Positions 11,001-23,729 of a stretch of 64,000 nt of DNA are shown here, piece after piece; position 1 is the stretch's first letter, and every line of letters begins with the position of its first letter. The DNA lies in assembly GCA_022747635.1 (NCBI GenBank), contig JAKTNV010000766.1, positions 1 to 64,000 of the forward strand. The letters are read 5' to 3'. Origin of the DNA: Hetaerina americana (lineage: Eukaryota; Arthropoda; Insecta; Odonata; Calopterygidae). The notes beneath the pieces were generated by a model. It was given only the letters and a program-made list of their open reading frames with translations. It ran no database searches and was not told the origin of the DNA. Position numbers and translations under genes: made by a program.

Positions 11001-13356
11001 GAAATAAATGCCTTCTAAACACCTCAAAATTCACTCTTAAACAGAAGATTGTGTTTTTTCGCAATATTTTTAGAAATTTGGGCTCTTTTAGTAACATTAA
11101 CACCTGAGCTGAAGCATCTTTTATGATCTTTTATTGTCTTTCAGGATTCATTCTGGGTTTTATTTTGTTTATTTGATGAAAATGAACAACAATACACACC
11201 TTGGATACATTTTTGTTTGATTTGTGTCGATTGAGATTTTCACCTAGAACCCAAAGGGGGGGGTATTGGCACTTTTCATGGAAAAATGTGAAAAATTAAT
11301 TTTTCTAAAAATGAAATTAATGCCTTCTAAACACCTCAAACATTCACTCTAAAACAGAAGATTGTTGTTTATCGCAATATTTTTAGAAATTTGGGCTCTT
11401 TTAGTAACATTAACACCTGGGCTGAAGCATCTTTTATGATTATTTATTGTCTTTCAGGATACATTCTAGGTTTTATTTTGTTTATTTGATGAAAATGAAC
11501 AACAATACACACCTTGGATACATTTTTGTTTGATTTGTGTCGAGTGAGATTTTCACCTAGAACCCAAAGGGGGGGGTATTGGCACTTTTCATGGAAAAAT
11601 GTGAAAAATTAAATTTTCTAAAAATGAAATAAATGCCTTCTAAACACCTCAAACATTCACTCTAAAACAGAAGATTGTTGTTTTTCGCAATATTTTTAGA
11701 AATTTGGTCTCTTTTAGTAAAATTAACACTTGCGCTGAAGCATCTTTAATGCTCATTTCATGTCTTTCAGGATTAATTCTGGGTTTTATTTTGTTTATTT
11801 GATGAAAATGAACAACAATACACACCATGGAAACATTTTTGTTTGATTTGTGTCGAGTGAGATTTTCACCTAGAACCCAAAGGGGGGTATTAACACTTTT
11901 AATGGAAAAATGTGAAAAATTAAATTTTCTAAAAATGAAATAAATGCCTTCTAAACACCTCAAACATTCACTCTAAAACAGAAGATTGTTGTTTTTCGCA
12001 ATATTTTTAGAAATTTGGGCTCTTTTAGTAACATTAACACTTTCGCTGAAGCGACTTTTATGCTCATTTCTGGTCTTTCAAGATGAATTCTTGGTTTTAT
12101 TTTGTTTATTTGACGAAAATGAACAACAATACACACCATGGAAACATTTTTGTTTGATTTGTGTCAAGTTAGATTTTCACTTAGAACCCAAAGGGGGGGT
12201 ATTGGCACTTTTCATGGAAAAATGTGAAAAATTAAATTTTCTAAAAATGAAATAAATGCCTTCTAAACACCTCTAACATTCACTCTAAAACAGAAGATTG
12301 TTGATTTTCGCAATATTTTTAGAAATTTGGGCTCTTATAGTAACATTAACACTTGCGCTGAAGCATCATTTATGCTAATTTCTTGTCTTTCAGAATTAAT
12401 TCTGGGTTTTATTTTGTTTATTTGATGAAAATAAATCACCAATACACACCATGGAAATATTTTTGTTTGATTTGTGTCGAGTGAGATTTTCACCTAGAAC
12501 GCAAAGGGGGGTATTAACACTTTTCATGGAAAAATGTAAAAATTAAATTTTCTAAAAATGAAATAAATGCCTTCTAAACACCTCAAACATTCACTCTAAA
12601 ACAGAAGATTGTTGTTTTTCGCAATATTTTTAGAAATTTGGGCTCTTTTAGTAACATTAACACTTGCGCTGAAGCATCTTTTATGCTCATTTCTTGTCTT
12701 TCAGCATTAATTCTGGGTTTTATTTTGTTTATTTGATGAAAATGAACAACAATACACACCATGGAAACATTTTTGATTGATTTGTGTCGAGTGAGATTTT
12801 CACCTAGAACCCAAAGGGGGGGTAATTGGCACTTTTCATGGGAAAATGTGAAAAATTAAATTTTCTAAAAATGAAATAAATACCTTCTAAACACCTCAAA
12901 CATTCACTCTATAATGGAAGATTGTTGTTTTTCGCAATATTTTTTGAAATTTGGGCTCTTTTACTAACATTAACATTTGCGCTGAGGCATCTTTATGCTC
13001 ATTTCTTGTCTTTAATGATTTATTCTGGGTTTTATTTTGTTTATTTGATGAAAATGAACAACAATACACACCATGGAAACATTTTTGTTTCATTTCTGTC
13101 GAGTGAGATTTTCACCTAGAACCCAAAGGGGGGTATTAACACTTTTAATGGAAAAATGTGAAAAATTAAATTTTCTAAAAATGAAATAAATGCCTTCAAA
13201 ACACCTCAAACATTCACTCTTAAACAGAAGATTGATGTTTTTCGCAATATTTTTAGAAATTTGGGCTCTTTTAGTAACATTAACACTTTCGCTGAAGCGA
13301 CTTTTATGCTCATTTCTGGTCTTTTAAGATGAATTCTTGGTTTTATTTTGTTTATT
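8050..13356 (+). repeat. Type 2 block, copy 1 (17 monomers, 5,307 bp)
   Basis: These seventeen monomers are repeated, with losses, in the next block. Order by the 'ctgaag' block: 'ttaacc...gcgctgagg' (8290), 'tctctgaagcaac' (8608), 'cccgggctg' (8920 and 9232), 'tctctg' (9545), 'cccgggctg' (9857), 'aaaacctggg' (10165), 'tctctgacg' (10480), 'cttgcg' (10792), 'cctgag' (11102), 'cctggg' with 'gattattt' (11415), 'cttgcg' with 'atttcatg' (11728), 'tttcgctgaagcgac' (12042), 'catcatttatgctaa' (12355), 'cttgcg' with 'tcagcatta' (12662), 'gctgaggcatctttatg' (12978) and 'tttcgctgaagcgac' (13290). The last monomer is chimeric (13333-13356). Start and end are set by where homology with 13357-18035 begins and ends. 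Confidence 0.85.
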
Positions 13357-16300
13357 GGATGAAAATGAACAACAATACACACCATGGAAACATTTTTGTT
13401 TGATATGTGTCGAGTGAGATTTTCACCTAGAACCCAAAGGGGGTATTGGCACTTTTCATGGAAAAATGTGAAAAATTAAATTTTCTAAAAATGAAATAAA
13501 TGCCTTCTAAACACCTCAAACATTCACTCTAAAACAGAAGATTGTTGTTTTTCGCAATATTTTTAGAAATTTGGGCTCTTTTAGTTAACCTTAACACTTG
13601 CGCTGAGGCATCTTTTATGCTCATTTCTTGTCTTTCAGGATTCATTCTGGGTTTTATTTTGTTTATTTGATGAAAATGAACAACAATACACACCTTGGAT
13701 ACATTTTTGTTTGATTTGTGTCGAGTGAGATTTTCACCTAGAACCCAAAGGGGGGTATTGGCACTTTTCATGGAAAAATGTGAAAAATTAAATTTTCTAA
13801 AAATGAAATAAATGCCTTCTAAACACCTCAAACATTCACTCTAAAACAGAAGATTGTTGTTTTTCGCAATATTTTTAGAAATTTGGGCTCTTTTAGTAAC
13901 ATTAACACTTTCTCTGAAGCAACTATAATGCTCATTTCTTGTCTTTCAAGAATAATTCTGGGTTTTATTTTGTTTATTTGATGAAAATGAACAACAATAC
14001 ACACCATGGAAACATTTTTGTTTGATTTGTTTCAAGTTAGAATTTCATCTAGAACCCAAAGGGGGGGTATTGGCACTTTTCATGGAAAAATGTGAAAAAT
14101 TAAATTTTCTAAAAATGAAATAAATGCCTTCTAAACACCTCAAACATTCACTCTAAAACAGAAGATTGTTGTTTTTCGCAATATTTTTAGAAATTTGGGC
14201 TCTTTTAGTAACATTAACACCCGGGCTGAAGCATCTTTTATGATCTTTTATTGTCTTTCAGGATTCATTCTGGGTTTTATTTTGTTTATTTGATGAAAAT
14301 GAACAACAATACAAACCTTGGATACATTTTTGTTTGATTTGTGTCGACTGAGATTTTCACCTAGAACCCAAAGGGGGGGGTATTGGCACTTTTCATGGAA
14401 AAATGTGAAAAATTAAATTTTCTAAAAATGAAATAAATGCCTTCTAAACACCTCAAACATTCACTCTAAAACAGAAGATTGTTGTTTTTCGCAATATTTT
14501 TAGAAATTTGGGCTCTTTTAGTAACATTAACACTTTCTCTGAAGCAACTTTTATGCTCATTTCTTGTCTTTCAAGAATAATTCTGGGTTTTATTTTGTTT
14601 ATTTGATGAAAATGAACAACAATACACACCATGGAAACATTTTTGTTTGATTTGTTTCAAGTTAGATTTTCATCTAGAACCCAAAGGGGGGGTATTGGCA
14701 CTTTTCATGGAAAAATGTGAAAAATTAAATTTTCTAAAAATGAAATAAATGCCTTCTAAACACCTCAAACATTCACTCTAAAACAGAAGATTGTTGTTTT
14801 TCGCAATATTTTTAGAAATTTGGGCTCTTTTAGTAACATTAACCCCCGGGCTGAAGCATCTTTTATGATCTTTTATTGTCTTTCAGGATTAATTCTGGGT
14901 TTTATTTTGTTTATTTGATGAAAATGAACAACAATACAAACCTTGGATACATTTTTGTTTGATTTGTGTCGAGTGAGATTTTCACCTAGAACCCAAAGGG
15001 GGGGGTATGGGCACTTTTCATGGAAAAATGTGAAAAATTAAATTTTCTAAAAATGAAATAAATGCCTTCTATACACCTCAAACATTCACTCTAAAACAGA
15101 AGATTGTTGTTTTTCGCAATATTTTTAGAAATTTGGGCTCTTTTAGTAACATTAACACTTGCGCTGAAGCATCTTTTATGCTCATTTCTTGTCTTTCAGG
15201 ATTAATTCTGGGTTTTATTTGTTTATTTGATGAAAATAAACAACAATACACACCATGGATACATTTTTGATTGATTTGTGTCGATTGTGATTTTCACCTA
15301 GAACCCAAAGGTGGGGGTATTGGCACTTTTCATGGAAAAATGTGAAAAATTAAATTTTCTAAAAATGAAATAAATGCCTTCTATACACCTCAAACATTCA
15401 CTCTAAAACAGAAGATTGTTGTTTTTCGCAATATTTTTAGAAATTTGGGCTCTTTTAGTAACATTAACACTTGCGCTGAAGCATCTTTTATGCTCATTTC
15501 TTGTCTTTCAGGATTAATTCTGGGTTTTATTTGTTTATTTGATGAAAATAAACAACAATACACACCATGGAAACATTTTTGATTGATTTGTGTCGAGTGA
15601 GATTTTCACCTAGAACCCAAAGGGGGGGGCATTGGCACTTTTCATGGAAAAATTGAAAAATTAAATTTTCAAAAAATGAAATTAATGCCTTATAAACACC
15701 TCAAACATTCACTCTAAAACAGAAGATTGTTGTTTTTCGCAATAATTTTAGAAATTTGGGCACTTTTAGTAACATTAACACCTGCGCTGAGGCATCATTT
15801 ATGCTCATTTCTTGTCTTTCAGGATTAATTCTGTGTTTTATTTTGGTTATTTGATGAAAATGAACAACAATACACACCATGGATACATTTTTGTTTGATT
15901 TGTGTCGATTGAGATTTTCACCTAGAACCCAAAGGGGGGGGTATTGGCACTTTTCATGGAAAAATGTGAAAAATTAAATTTTCTAAAAATGAAATTAATG
16001 CCTTCTAAACACCTCAAACATTCACTCTAAAACAGAAGATTGTTGTTTATCGCAATATTTTTAGAAATTTGGGCTCTTTTAGTAACATTAACACCTGGGC
16101 TGAAGCATCTTTTATGATTATTTATTGTCTTTCAGGATACATTCTGGGTTTTATTTTGTTTATTTGATGAAAATGAACAACAATACACACCTTGGATACA
16201 TTTTTGTTTGATTTGTGTCGAGTGAGATTTTCACCTAGAACCCAAAGGGGGGGGTATTGGCACTTTTCATGGAAAAATGTGAAAAATTAAATTTTCTAAA

Positions 16301-18035
16301 AATGAAATAAATGCCTTCTAAACACCTCAAACATTCACTCTAAAACAGAAGATTGTTGTTTTTCGCAATATTTTTAGAAATTTGGTCTCTTTTAGTAAAA
16401 TTAACACTTGCGCTGAAGCATCTTTTATGCTCATTTCATGTCTTTCAGGATTAATTCTGGGTTTTATTTTGTTTATTTGATGAAAATGAACAACAATACA
16501 CACCATGGAAACATTTTTGTTTGATTTGTGTCGAGTGAGATTTTCACCTAGAACCCAAAGGGGGGTATTAACACTTTTAATGGAAAAATGTGAAAAATTA
16601 AATTTTCTAAAAATGAAATAAATGCCTTCTAAACACCTCAAACATTCACTCTAAAACAGAAGATTGTTGTTTTTCGCAATATTTTTAGAAATTTGGGCTC
16701 TTTTAGTAACATTAACACTTTCGCTGAAGCGACTTTTATGCTCATTTCTGGTCTTTCAAGATGAATTCTTGGTTTTATTTTGTTTATTTGACGAAAATGA
16801 ACAACAATACACACCATGGAAACATTTTTGTTTGATTTGTGTCAAGTTAGATTTTCACCTAGAACCCAAAGGGGGGGTATTGGCACTTTTCATGGAAAAA
16901 TGTGAAAAATTAAATTTTCTAAAAATGAAATAAATGCCTTCTAAACACCTCAAACATTCACTCTAAAACAGAAGATTGTTGTTTTTCGCAATATTTTTAG
17001 AAATTTGGGCTCTTATAGTAACATTAACACTTGCGCTGAAGCATCATTTATGCTAATTTCTTGTCTTTCAGAATTAATTCTGGGTTTTATTTTGTTTATT
17101 TGATGAAAATAAATCACCAATACACACCATGGAAATATTTTTGTTTGATTTGTGTCGAGTGAGATTTTCACCTAGAACGCAAAGGGGGGTATTAACACTT
17201 TTCATGGAAAAATGTAAAAAATTAAATTTTCTAAAAATGAAATAAATGCCTTCTAAACACCTAAAACATTCACTCTAAAACAGAAGATTGTTGTTTTTCG
17301 CAATATTTTTAGAAATTTGGGCTCTTTTAGTAACATTAACACTTGCGCTGAAGCATCTTTTATGCTCATTTCTTGTCTTTCAGCATTAATTCTGGCTTTT
17401 ATTTTGTTTATTTGATGAAAATGAACAACAATACACACCATGGAAACATTTTTGATTGATTTGTGTCGAGTGAGATTTTCACCTAGAACCCAAAGGGGGG
17501 GTAATTGGCACTTTTCATGGGAAAATGTGAAAAATTAAATTTTCTAAAAATGAAATAAATACCTTCTAAACACCTCAAACATTCACTCTATAATGGAAGA
17601 TTGTTGTTTTTCGCAATATTTTTTGAAATTTGGGCTCTTTTACTAACATTAAAATTTGCGCTGAGGCATCTTTATGCTCATTTCTTGTCTTTAATGATTT
17701 ATTCTGGGTTTTATTTTGTTTATTTGATGAAAATGAACAACAATACACACCATGGAAACATTTTTGTTTCATTTCTGTCGAGTGAAATTTTCACCTAGAA
17801 CCCAAAGGGGGGTATTAACACTTTTAATGGAAAAATGTGAAAAATTAAATTTTCTAAAAATGAAATAAATGCCTTCAAAACACCTCAAATATTCACTCTT
17901 AAACAGAAGATTGATGTTTTTCGCAATATTTTTAGAAATTTGGGCTCTTTTAGTAACATTAACACTTTCGCTGAAGCGACTTTTATGCTCATTTCTGGTC
18001 TTTTAAGATGAATTCTTGGTTTTATTTTGTTTATT
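13357..18035 (+). repeat. Type 2 block, copy 2 (15 monomers, 4,679 bp)
   Basis: The 5' part matches 8050 onward at a shift of about 5,303-5,307 bp: the 'ttaacc' monomer, then 'tctctg' and 'cccggg' monomers. The 3' part (about 15900-18035) matches about 11220-13356 at a shift of 4,679 bp. The difference, 624 bp, is two monomers. One of the tandem 'cccggg' copies is absent, and four middle monomers (about 10070-11220) are represented by three different ones (about 15050-15900). The first base changes inside the pair include 'caactataatg' at 13921 versus 'caactttaatg' at 8617. Confidence 0.85.
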
Positions 18036-18589
18036 TGATGAAAATGAACAACAATACACACCATGGAAACATTTTTGTTTGATTTGTTTCAAGTTAGATT
18101 TTCACCTAGAACCCAAAGGGGGGGTATTGGCACTTTTCATGGAAAAATGTGAAAAATTAAATTTTCTAAAAATGAAATAAATGCCTTCTAAACACCTCAA
18201 ACATTCACTCTAAAACAGATGATTGTTGTTTTTCGCAATATTTTTAGAAATTTGGGCTCTTTTAGTAACATTAAAACCTGGGCTGAAGCATCTTTTATGA
18301 TCTTTTATTGTCTTTCAGGATTCATTCTGGGTTTTATTTTGTTTATTTGATGAAAATGAACAACAATACAAACCTTGGATACATTTTTGTATCATTTGTG
18401 TCGAGTGAGATTTTCACCTAGAACCCAAAGGGGGGTTTTAACACTTTTCATTGGAAAATGTGAAAAATTAAATTTTCTAAAAATGAAATAAATGCCTTCA
18501 AAACACCTCAAACATTCACTCTAAAACAGAAGATTGATTTTTTTCGCAATATTTTTAGAAATTTGGGCTCTTTTAGTAACATTAACACT

Positions 18590-19490
18590 TTCGCTGAAGC
18601 GACTTTTATGCTCATTTCTGGTCTTTCAAGATGAATTCTTGGTTTTATTTTGTTTATTTGATGAAAATGAAACACAATACACACCATGGAAACATTTTTG
18701 ATTGATTTGTGTCGAGTGAGATTTTCACTTAGAACCCAAAGGGGGGGTAATTGGCACTTTTCATGGGAAAATGTGAAAAATTAAATTTTCTAAAAATGAA
18801 ATAAATACCTTCTAAACACCTCAAACATTCACTCTATAATGGAAGATTGTTGTTTTTCGCAATATTTTTTGAAATTTGGGCTCTTTTACTAACATTAACA
18901 TTTGCGCTGAGGCATCTTTATGCTCATTTCTTGTCTTTAATGATTTATTCTGGGTTTTATTTTGTTTATTTGATGAAAATGAACAACAATACACACCATG
19001 GAAACATTTTTGTTTCATTTCTGTCGAGTGAGATTTTCACCTAGAACCCAAAGGGGGGTATTAACACTTTTAATGGAAAAATGTGAAAAATTAAATTTTC
19101 TAAAAATGAAATAAATGCCTTCAAAACACCTCAAACATTCACTCTTAAACAGAAGATTGATGTTTTTCGCAATATTTTTAGAAATTTGGGCTCTTTTAGT
19201 AACATTAACACTTTCGCTGAAGCGACTTTTATGCTCATTTCTGGTCTTTCAAGATGAATTCTTGGTTTTATTTTGTTTATTTGATGAAAATGAACAACAA
19301 TACACACCATGGAAACATTTTTGTTTGATATGTTTCAAGTTAGATTTTCACCTAGAACCCAAAGGGGGGGTATTGGCACTTTTCATGGAAAAATGTGAAA
19401 AATTAAATTTTCTAAAAATGAAATAAATGCCTACTAAACACCTCAAACATTCACTCTTAAACAGATGATTGTTGTTTTTCGCAATATTTT
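18590..19490 (+). repeat. Three-monomer segment, copy at 18.6 kb
   Basis: This segment recurs at 25155-26055, about 6,565 bp (21 monomers) downstream. Shared private markers are 'gaaacacaatac', 'ctataatggaagattg', 'tttttgaaatttgg', 'cttttactaac', 'catctttatgctc', 'ctttaatgattta' and 'tgatatgtttcaagttag'. The middle monomer also matches 12896-13119 and 17575-17798, so this monomer type has been copied at least four times in the window. Confidence 0.9.
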
Positions 19491-19654
19491 TAGAAATTTG
19501 GGCTCTTTTAGTAACATTAACACTTGCGCTGAAGCATCTTTTATGCTCATTTCTTGTCTTTCAGGATTAATTCTGGGTTTTATTTTGTTTATTTGATGAA
19601 AATGAACAACAATACACACCATGGAAACATTTTTGATTGATTTGTGTCGAGTGA
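19343..19654 (+). repeat. Exemplar type 2 monomer (312 bp)
   Basis: This is a near-canonical type 2 copy, exactly 312 bp when phased from 'gattttcacc'. It has a 7-G tract at 19364-19370 and an A-tract-rich stretch at about 19384-19418. The CpG-containing 'tttcgcaat' lies at about 19488-19495 and the subtype block 'cacttgcgctgaag' at about 19521-19534. A pyrimidine stretch ending in CAG/G ends at 19564, and 'tgtcgagtgag' closes the copy. I counted 98 G+C of 312 (31%) and three CpGs (in ttcgc, gcgct and tcgag). Subtypes differ mainly in the 'gctgaag' block, in 'ggattaatt', 'ggattcatt' or 'ggatacatt', and in 'caccatggaaac' versus 'caccttggatac'. Confidence 0.93.
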
Positions 19655-20599
19655 GATTTTCACCTAGAACCCAAAGGGGGGGTAATTGGCACTTTTCATG
19701 GGAAAATGTGAAAAATTAAATTTTCTAAAAATGAAATAAATACCTTCTAAACACCTCAAACATTCACTCTAAAACAGAAGATTGTTGTTTTTCGCAATAT
19801 TTTTAGAAATTTGGGCTCTTTTAGTAACATTAACACTTTCGCTGAAGCGACTTTTATGCTCATTTCTGGTCTTTTAAGATGAATTCTTGGTTTTATTTTG
19901 TTTATTTGATGAAAATGAACAACAATACACACCATGGAAACATTTTTGTTTGATTTGTGTCGAGTGAGATTTTCACCTAGAACCCAAAGGGGGGGGTATT
20001 GGCACTTTTCAAGGAAAAATGTAAAAAATTAAATTTTCTAAAAATGAAATAGATGCCTTCTTAACACCTCAAACATTCACTCTAAAACAGAAGATTGTTG
20101 TTTTTCGCAATATTTTTAGAAATTTGGGCTCTTTTAGTAAAATTAACACTTGCGCTGAAGCATCTTTTATGCTCATTTCATGTCTTTCAGGATTAATTCT
20201 GGGTTTTATTTTGTTTATTTGATGAGAATGAACAACAATACACACCATGGAAACTTTTTTGTTTGATTTGTGTCAAGTGAGATTTTCACCTAGAACCCAA
20301 AGGGGGAGGTACTGGCACTTTTCATGGAAAAATGTGAAAAATTAAATTTTCTAAAAATGAAATAAATGCCTTCTAAACACCTCAAACATTCACTCTAAAA
20401 CAGAAGATTGTTGTTTTTCGCAATATTTTTAGAAATTTGGGCTCTTTTAGTAACATTAACACCTGCGCTGAAGCATCTTTTATGATCATTTATTGTCTTT
20501 CAGGATTCATTCTGGGTTTTATTTTGTTTATTTGATGAAAATGAACAACAATACACACCTTGGATACATTTTTGTTTGATTTGTGTCGAGTGAGATTTT

Positions 20600-21690
20600 C
20601 ACCTAGAACCCAAAGGGGGGGGGATTGGCACTTTTCTTCGAAAAATGTGAAAAATTAAATTTTCTAAAAATGAAATAAATGCCTTCTAAACACCTCAAAC
20701 ATTCACTCTAAAACAGAAGATTGTTATTTTTCGCAATATTTTTAGAAATTTGGGTTCTTTTAGTAACATTAACACTTTCTCTGAAGCAACTTTTATGCTC
20801 ATTTCTTGTCCTTCAAGATTAATTCTTGGTTTTATTTTGTTTATTTGATGAAAATGAACAACAATACACACCATGGAAACATTTTTGTTTGATTTGTGTC
20901 GAGTGAGATTTTCACCTAGAACCCAAAGGGGGGGGTATTGGCACTTTTCATCGAAAAATGTGAAAAATTAAATTTTCTAAAAATGAATGAAATGCCTTCT
21001 AAACACCTCAAACATTCACTACAAAACAGAAGATTGTTGTTTTTCGCAATATTTTTAGAAATTTGGGCTCTTTTAGTAACATTAACACCTAGGCTGAAGC
21101 AACTTTTATGCTCATTTCTTGTCCTTCAAGATTAATTCTGGGTTTTATTTTGTTTATTTGATGAAAATGAACAACAATACACACCATGGAAACATTTTTG
21201 TTTGATTTGTGTAAGTGAGATTTTCACTTAGAACCCAAAGGTGGGGAAATTGGCACTTTTCATGGAAAAATGTGAAAAATTAAATTTTCTAAAAATGAAA
21301 TAAATGCCTTCTAAACACCTCAAACATTCACTCTAAAACAGAAGATTGTTTTTTTCGCAATATTTTAGAAATTTGGGCTCTTTTAGTAACATTAACACTT
21401 GGGCTGAAGCATCTTTTATGATCTTTTTTTGTCCCTTAGGATTCATTCTGGGTTTTATTTTGTTTATTTGATGAAAATGAACAATAATACACACCTTGGA
21501 TACATTTTTATTTGATTTGTGTCGAGTGAGATTTTCACTTAGAACCCAAAGGTGGGGAAATTGGCACTTTTCATGGAAAAATGTGAAAAATTAAATTTTC
21601 TAAATATGAAATAAATGCCTTCTAAACACCTCAAACATTCACTCTTAAACAGAAGATTGTTGTTTTTCGCAATGATTTTAGAAATTAGGG
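20600..21690 (+). repeat. 3.5-monomer duplication, left copy
   Basis: This matches 23730-24815 at a shift of about 3,130 bp (10 monomers). Private shared markers are 'cttttcttcgaaaaatg' (one base differs at 23763), 'cttttcatcgaaaaatg', 'aaaatgaatgaaatgcc', 'cactacaaaacag', 'cctaggctgaagcaac', 'gtgtaagtgag', 'ggtggggaaattgg', 'tttttttgtccctt', 'taaatatgaaat' and 'gcaatgattttag'. Such rare shared variants show direct copying rather than convergent drift. Confidence 0.92.
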
Positions 21691-22599
21691 CTCTTTTAGT
21701 AACATTAACACTTGCGCTGAAGCATCTTTTATGCTCATTTCTTGTCTTTCAGGATTAATTCTGTGTTTTATTTTGTTTATTTGATGAAAATGAACAACAA
21801 TACACACCATGGAAACATTTTTGACTGATTTGTGTCGAGTGAGATTTTCACCTAGAACCCAAAGGGGGGGGTATTGGCACTTTTCATGGAAAAATGTGAA
21901 AAATTAAATTTTCTAAAAATGAAATAAATGCCTTCTAAACACCTCAAACATTCACTCTAAAACAGAAGATTGTTGTTTTTCGCAATATTTTTAGAAATTT
22001 GGGCTCTTTTAGTAACATTAACACCTGGGCTGAAGCATCTTTTATGATGATTTCTTGTCTTTCAGGATTAATTCTGGGTTTTATTTTGTTTATTTGATGA
22101 AAATGAACAACAATACACACCATGGAAACATTTTTGACTGATTTGTGTCGAGTGAGATTTTCACCTAGAACCCAAAGGGGGGGGTATTGGCACTTTTCAT
22201 GGAAAAATGTGAGAAATTAAATTTTCTAAAAATGAAATAAATGCCTTCTAAACACCTCAAACATTCACTCTAAAACAGAAGATTGTTGTTTTTCGCAATA
22301 TTTTTAGAAATTTGGGCTCTTTTAGTACCATTAACACCTGGGCTGAAGCATCTTTTATGATCATTTATTGTCTTTCAGGATACATTCTGGATTTTATTTT
22401 ATTTATTTGATGAAAATGAACAACAATACACCCCTTGGATACATTTTTGTTTGATTTGTGTCGACCGAGATTTTCACCTAGAACCCAAAGGGGGGGGTAT
22501 TGGCACTTTTCATGGAAAAATGTGAAAAATTAAATTTTCAAAAAATGAAATAGATGCCTTCTTAACACCTCAAACATTCACTCTAAAACAGAAGATTGT

Positions 22600-23420
22600 T
22601 GTTTTTCGCAATATTTTTAAAAATTTGGGCTCTTTTAGTAAAATTAACACCTGCGCTGAAGCATCTTTTATGCTCATTTCATGTCTTTCAGGATTAATTC
22701 TGTGTTTTATTTTGTTTATTTGATGAAAATGCACAACAATACACACCATGGAAACATTTTTGTTTGATTTGTGTCAAGTTAGATTTTCACCTAGAACCCA
22801 AAGGGGGAGGTATTGGCACTTTTCATGGAAAAAAATTGAAAAATTAAATTTTCTAAAAATGAAAGAAATGCCTTCTCAACACCTCAAACATTCACTCTAA
22901 AACAGAAGATTGTTGTTTTTGCAATATTTTTAGAAATTTGGGCTCTTTTAGTAAAATTAACACCTGCGCTGAAGCATCTCTTATGCTCATTTCATGTCTT
23001 TCAGGATTAATTCTGTGTTTTATTTTGTTTATTTGATGAAAATGAACAACAATACACACCATGGAAACATTTTTGTTTGATATGTGTCAAGTTAGATTTT
23101 CACCTAGAACCCAAAGGGGGAGGTATTGGCACTTTTCATGGAAAAAAAATTGAATAATTAAATTTTCTAAAAATGAAATAAATGCCTTCTCAACACCTCA
23201 AACATTCACTCTAAAACAGAAGATTGTTGTTTTTCGCAATATTTTTAGAAATTTGGGCTCTTTTAGTAAAATTAACACCTGCGCTGAAGCATCTTTTATG
23301 CTCATTTCATGTCTTTCAGGATTAATTCTGGGTTTTATTTTGTTTATTTGATGAAAATGAACAACAATACACACCATGGAAACTTTTTTGTTTGATTTGT
23401 GTCAAGTGAGATTTTCACCT
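22600..23420 (+). repeat. Run of three near-identical 'cctgcgctg' monomers
   Basis: Three consecutive monomers share 'agtaaaattaacacctgcg', 'catttcatgtctttc' and 'aattctg' with t or g next. The first two are followed by 'gggggaggtattgg' and by the unusual 'ggaaaaaaattga' (22828) or 'ggaaaaaaaattga' (23140), with an expanded A tract. This looks like a recent single-monomer amplification. Confidence 0.82.
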
Positions 23421-23729
23421 AGAACCCAAAGGGGGGGGGGTATTGGCACTTTTCATGGAAAAATGTGAAAAATTAAATTTTCTAAAAATGAAATAAATGC
23501 CTTCTAAACACCTCAAACATTCACTCTAAAACAGAAGATTGTTGTTTTTCGCAATATTTTTAGAAATTTTGGCTCTTTTAGTAACATTAACACCTGGGCT
23601 GAAGCATTTTTTATGACCTTTTATTGTCTTTCAGGATTCATTCTGGGTTTTATTTTGTTTATTTGATGAAAATGAACAACAATACACACCTTGGATACAT
23701 TTTTGTTTGATTTGTGTCGAGTGAGATTT

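Noticed and set aside
19480..19502. Possible CENP-B-box-like site at 'tttcgcaatatttttag'
   Set aside because: The TTCG and the A nine bases into the 17-bp motif are in register, but the required CGGG half is absent (TTTA instead). Only 5 of the 9 core positions match, in an AT-rich sequence.
19343..19654. Monomer as an ancient dimer of two ~156-bp halves
   Set aside because: The two 'catgg' segments ('ttcatggaaaaatg' and 'accatggaaaca') are about 75 and 237 bp apart, not 156, and I find no extended similarity between the halves.
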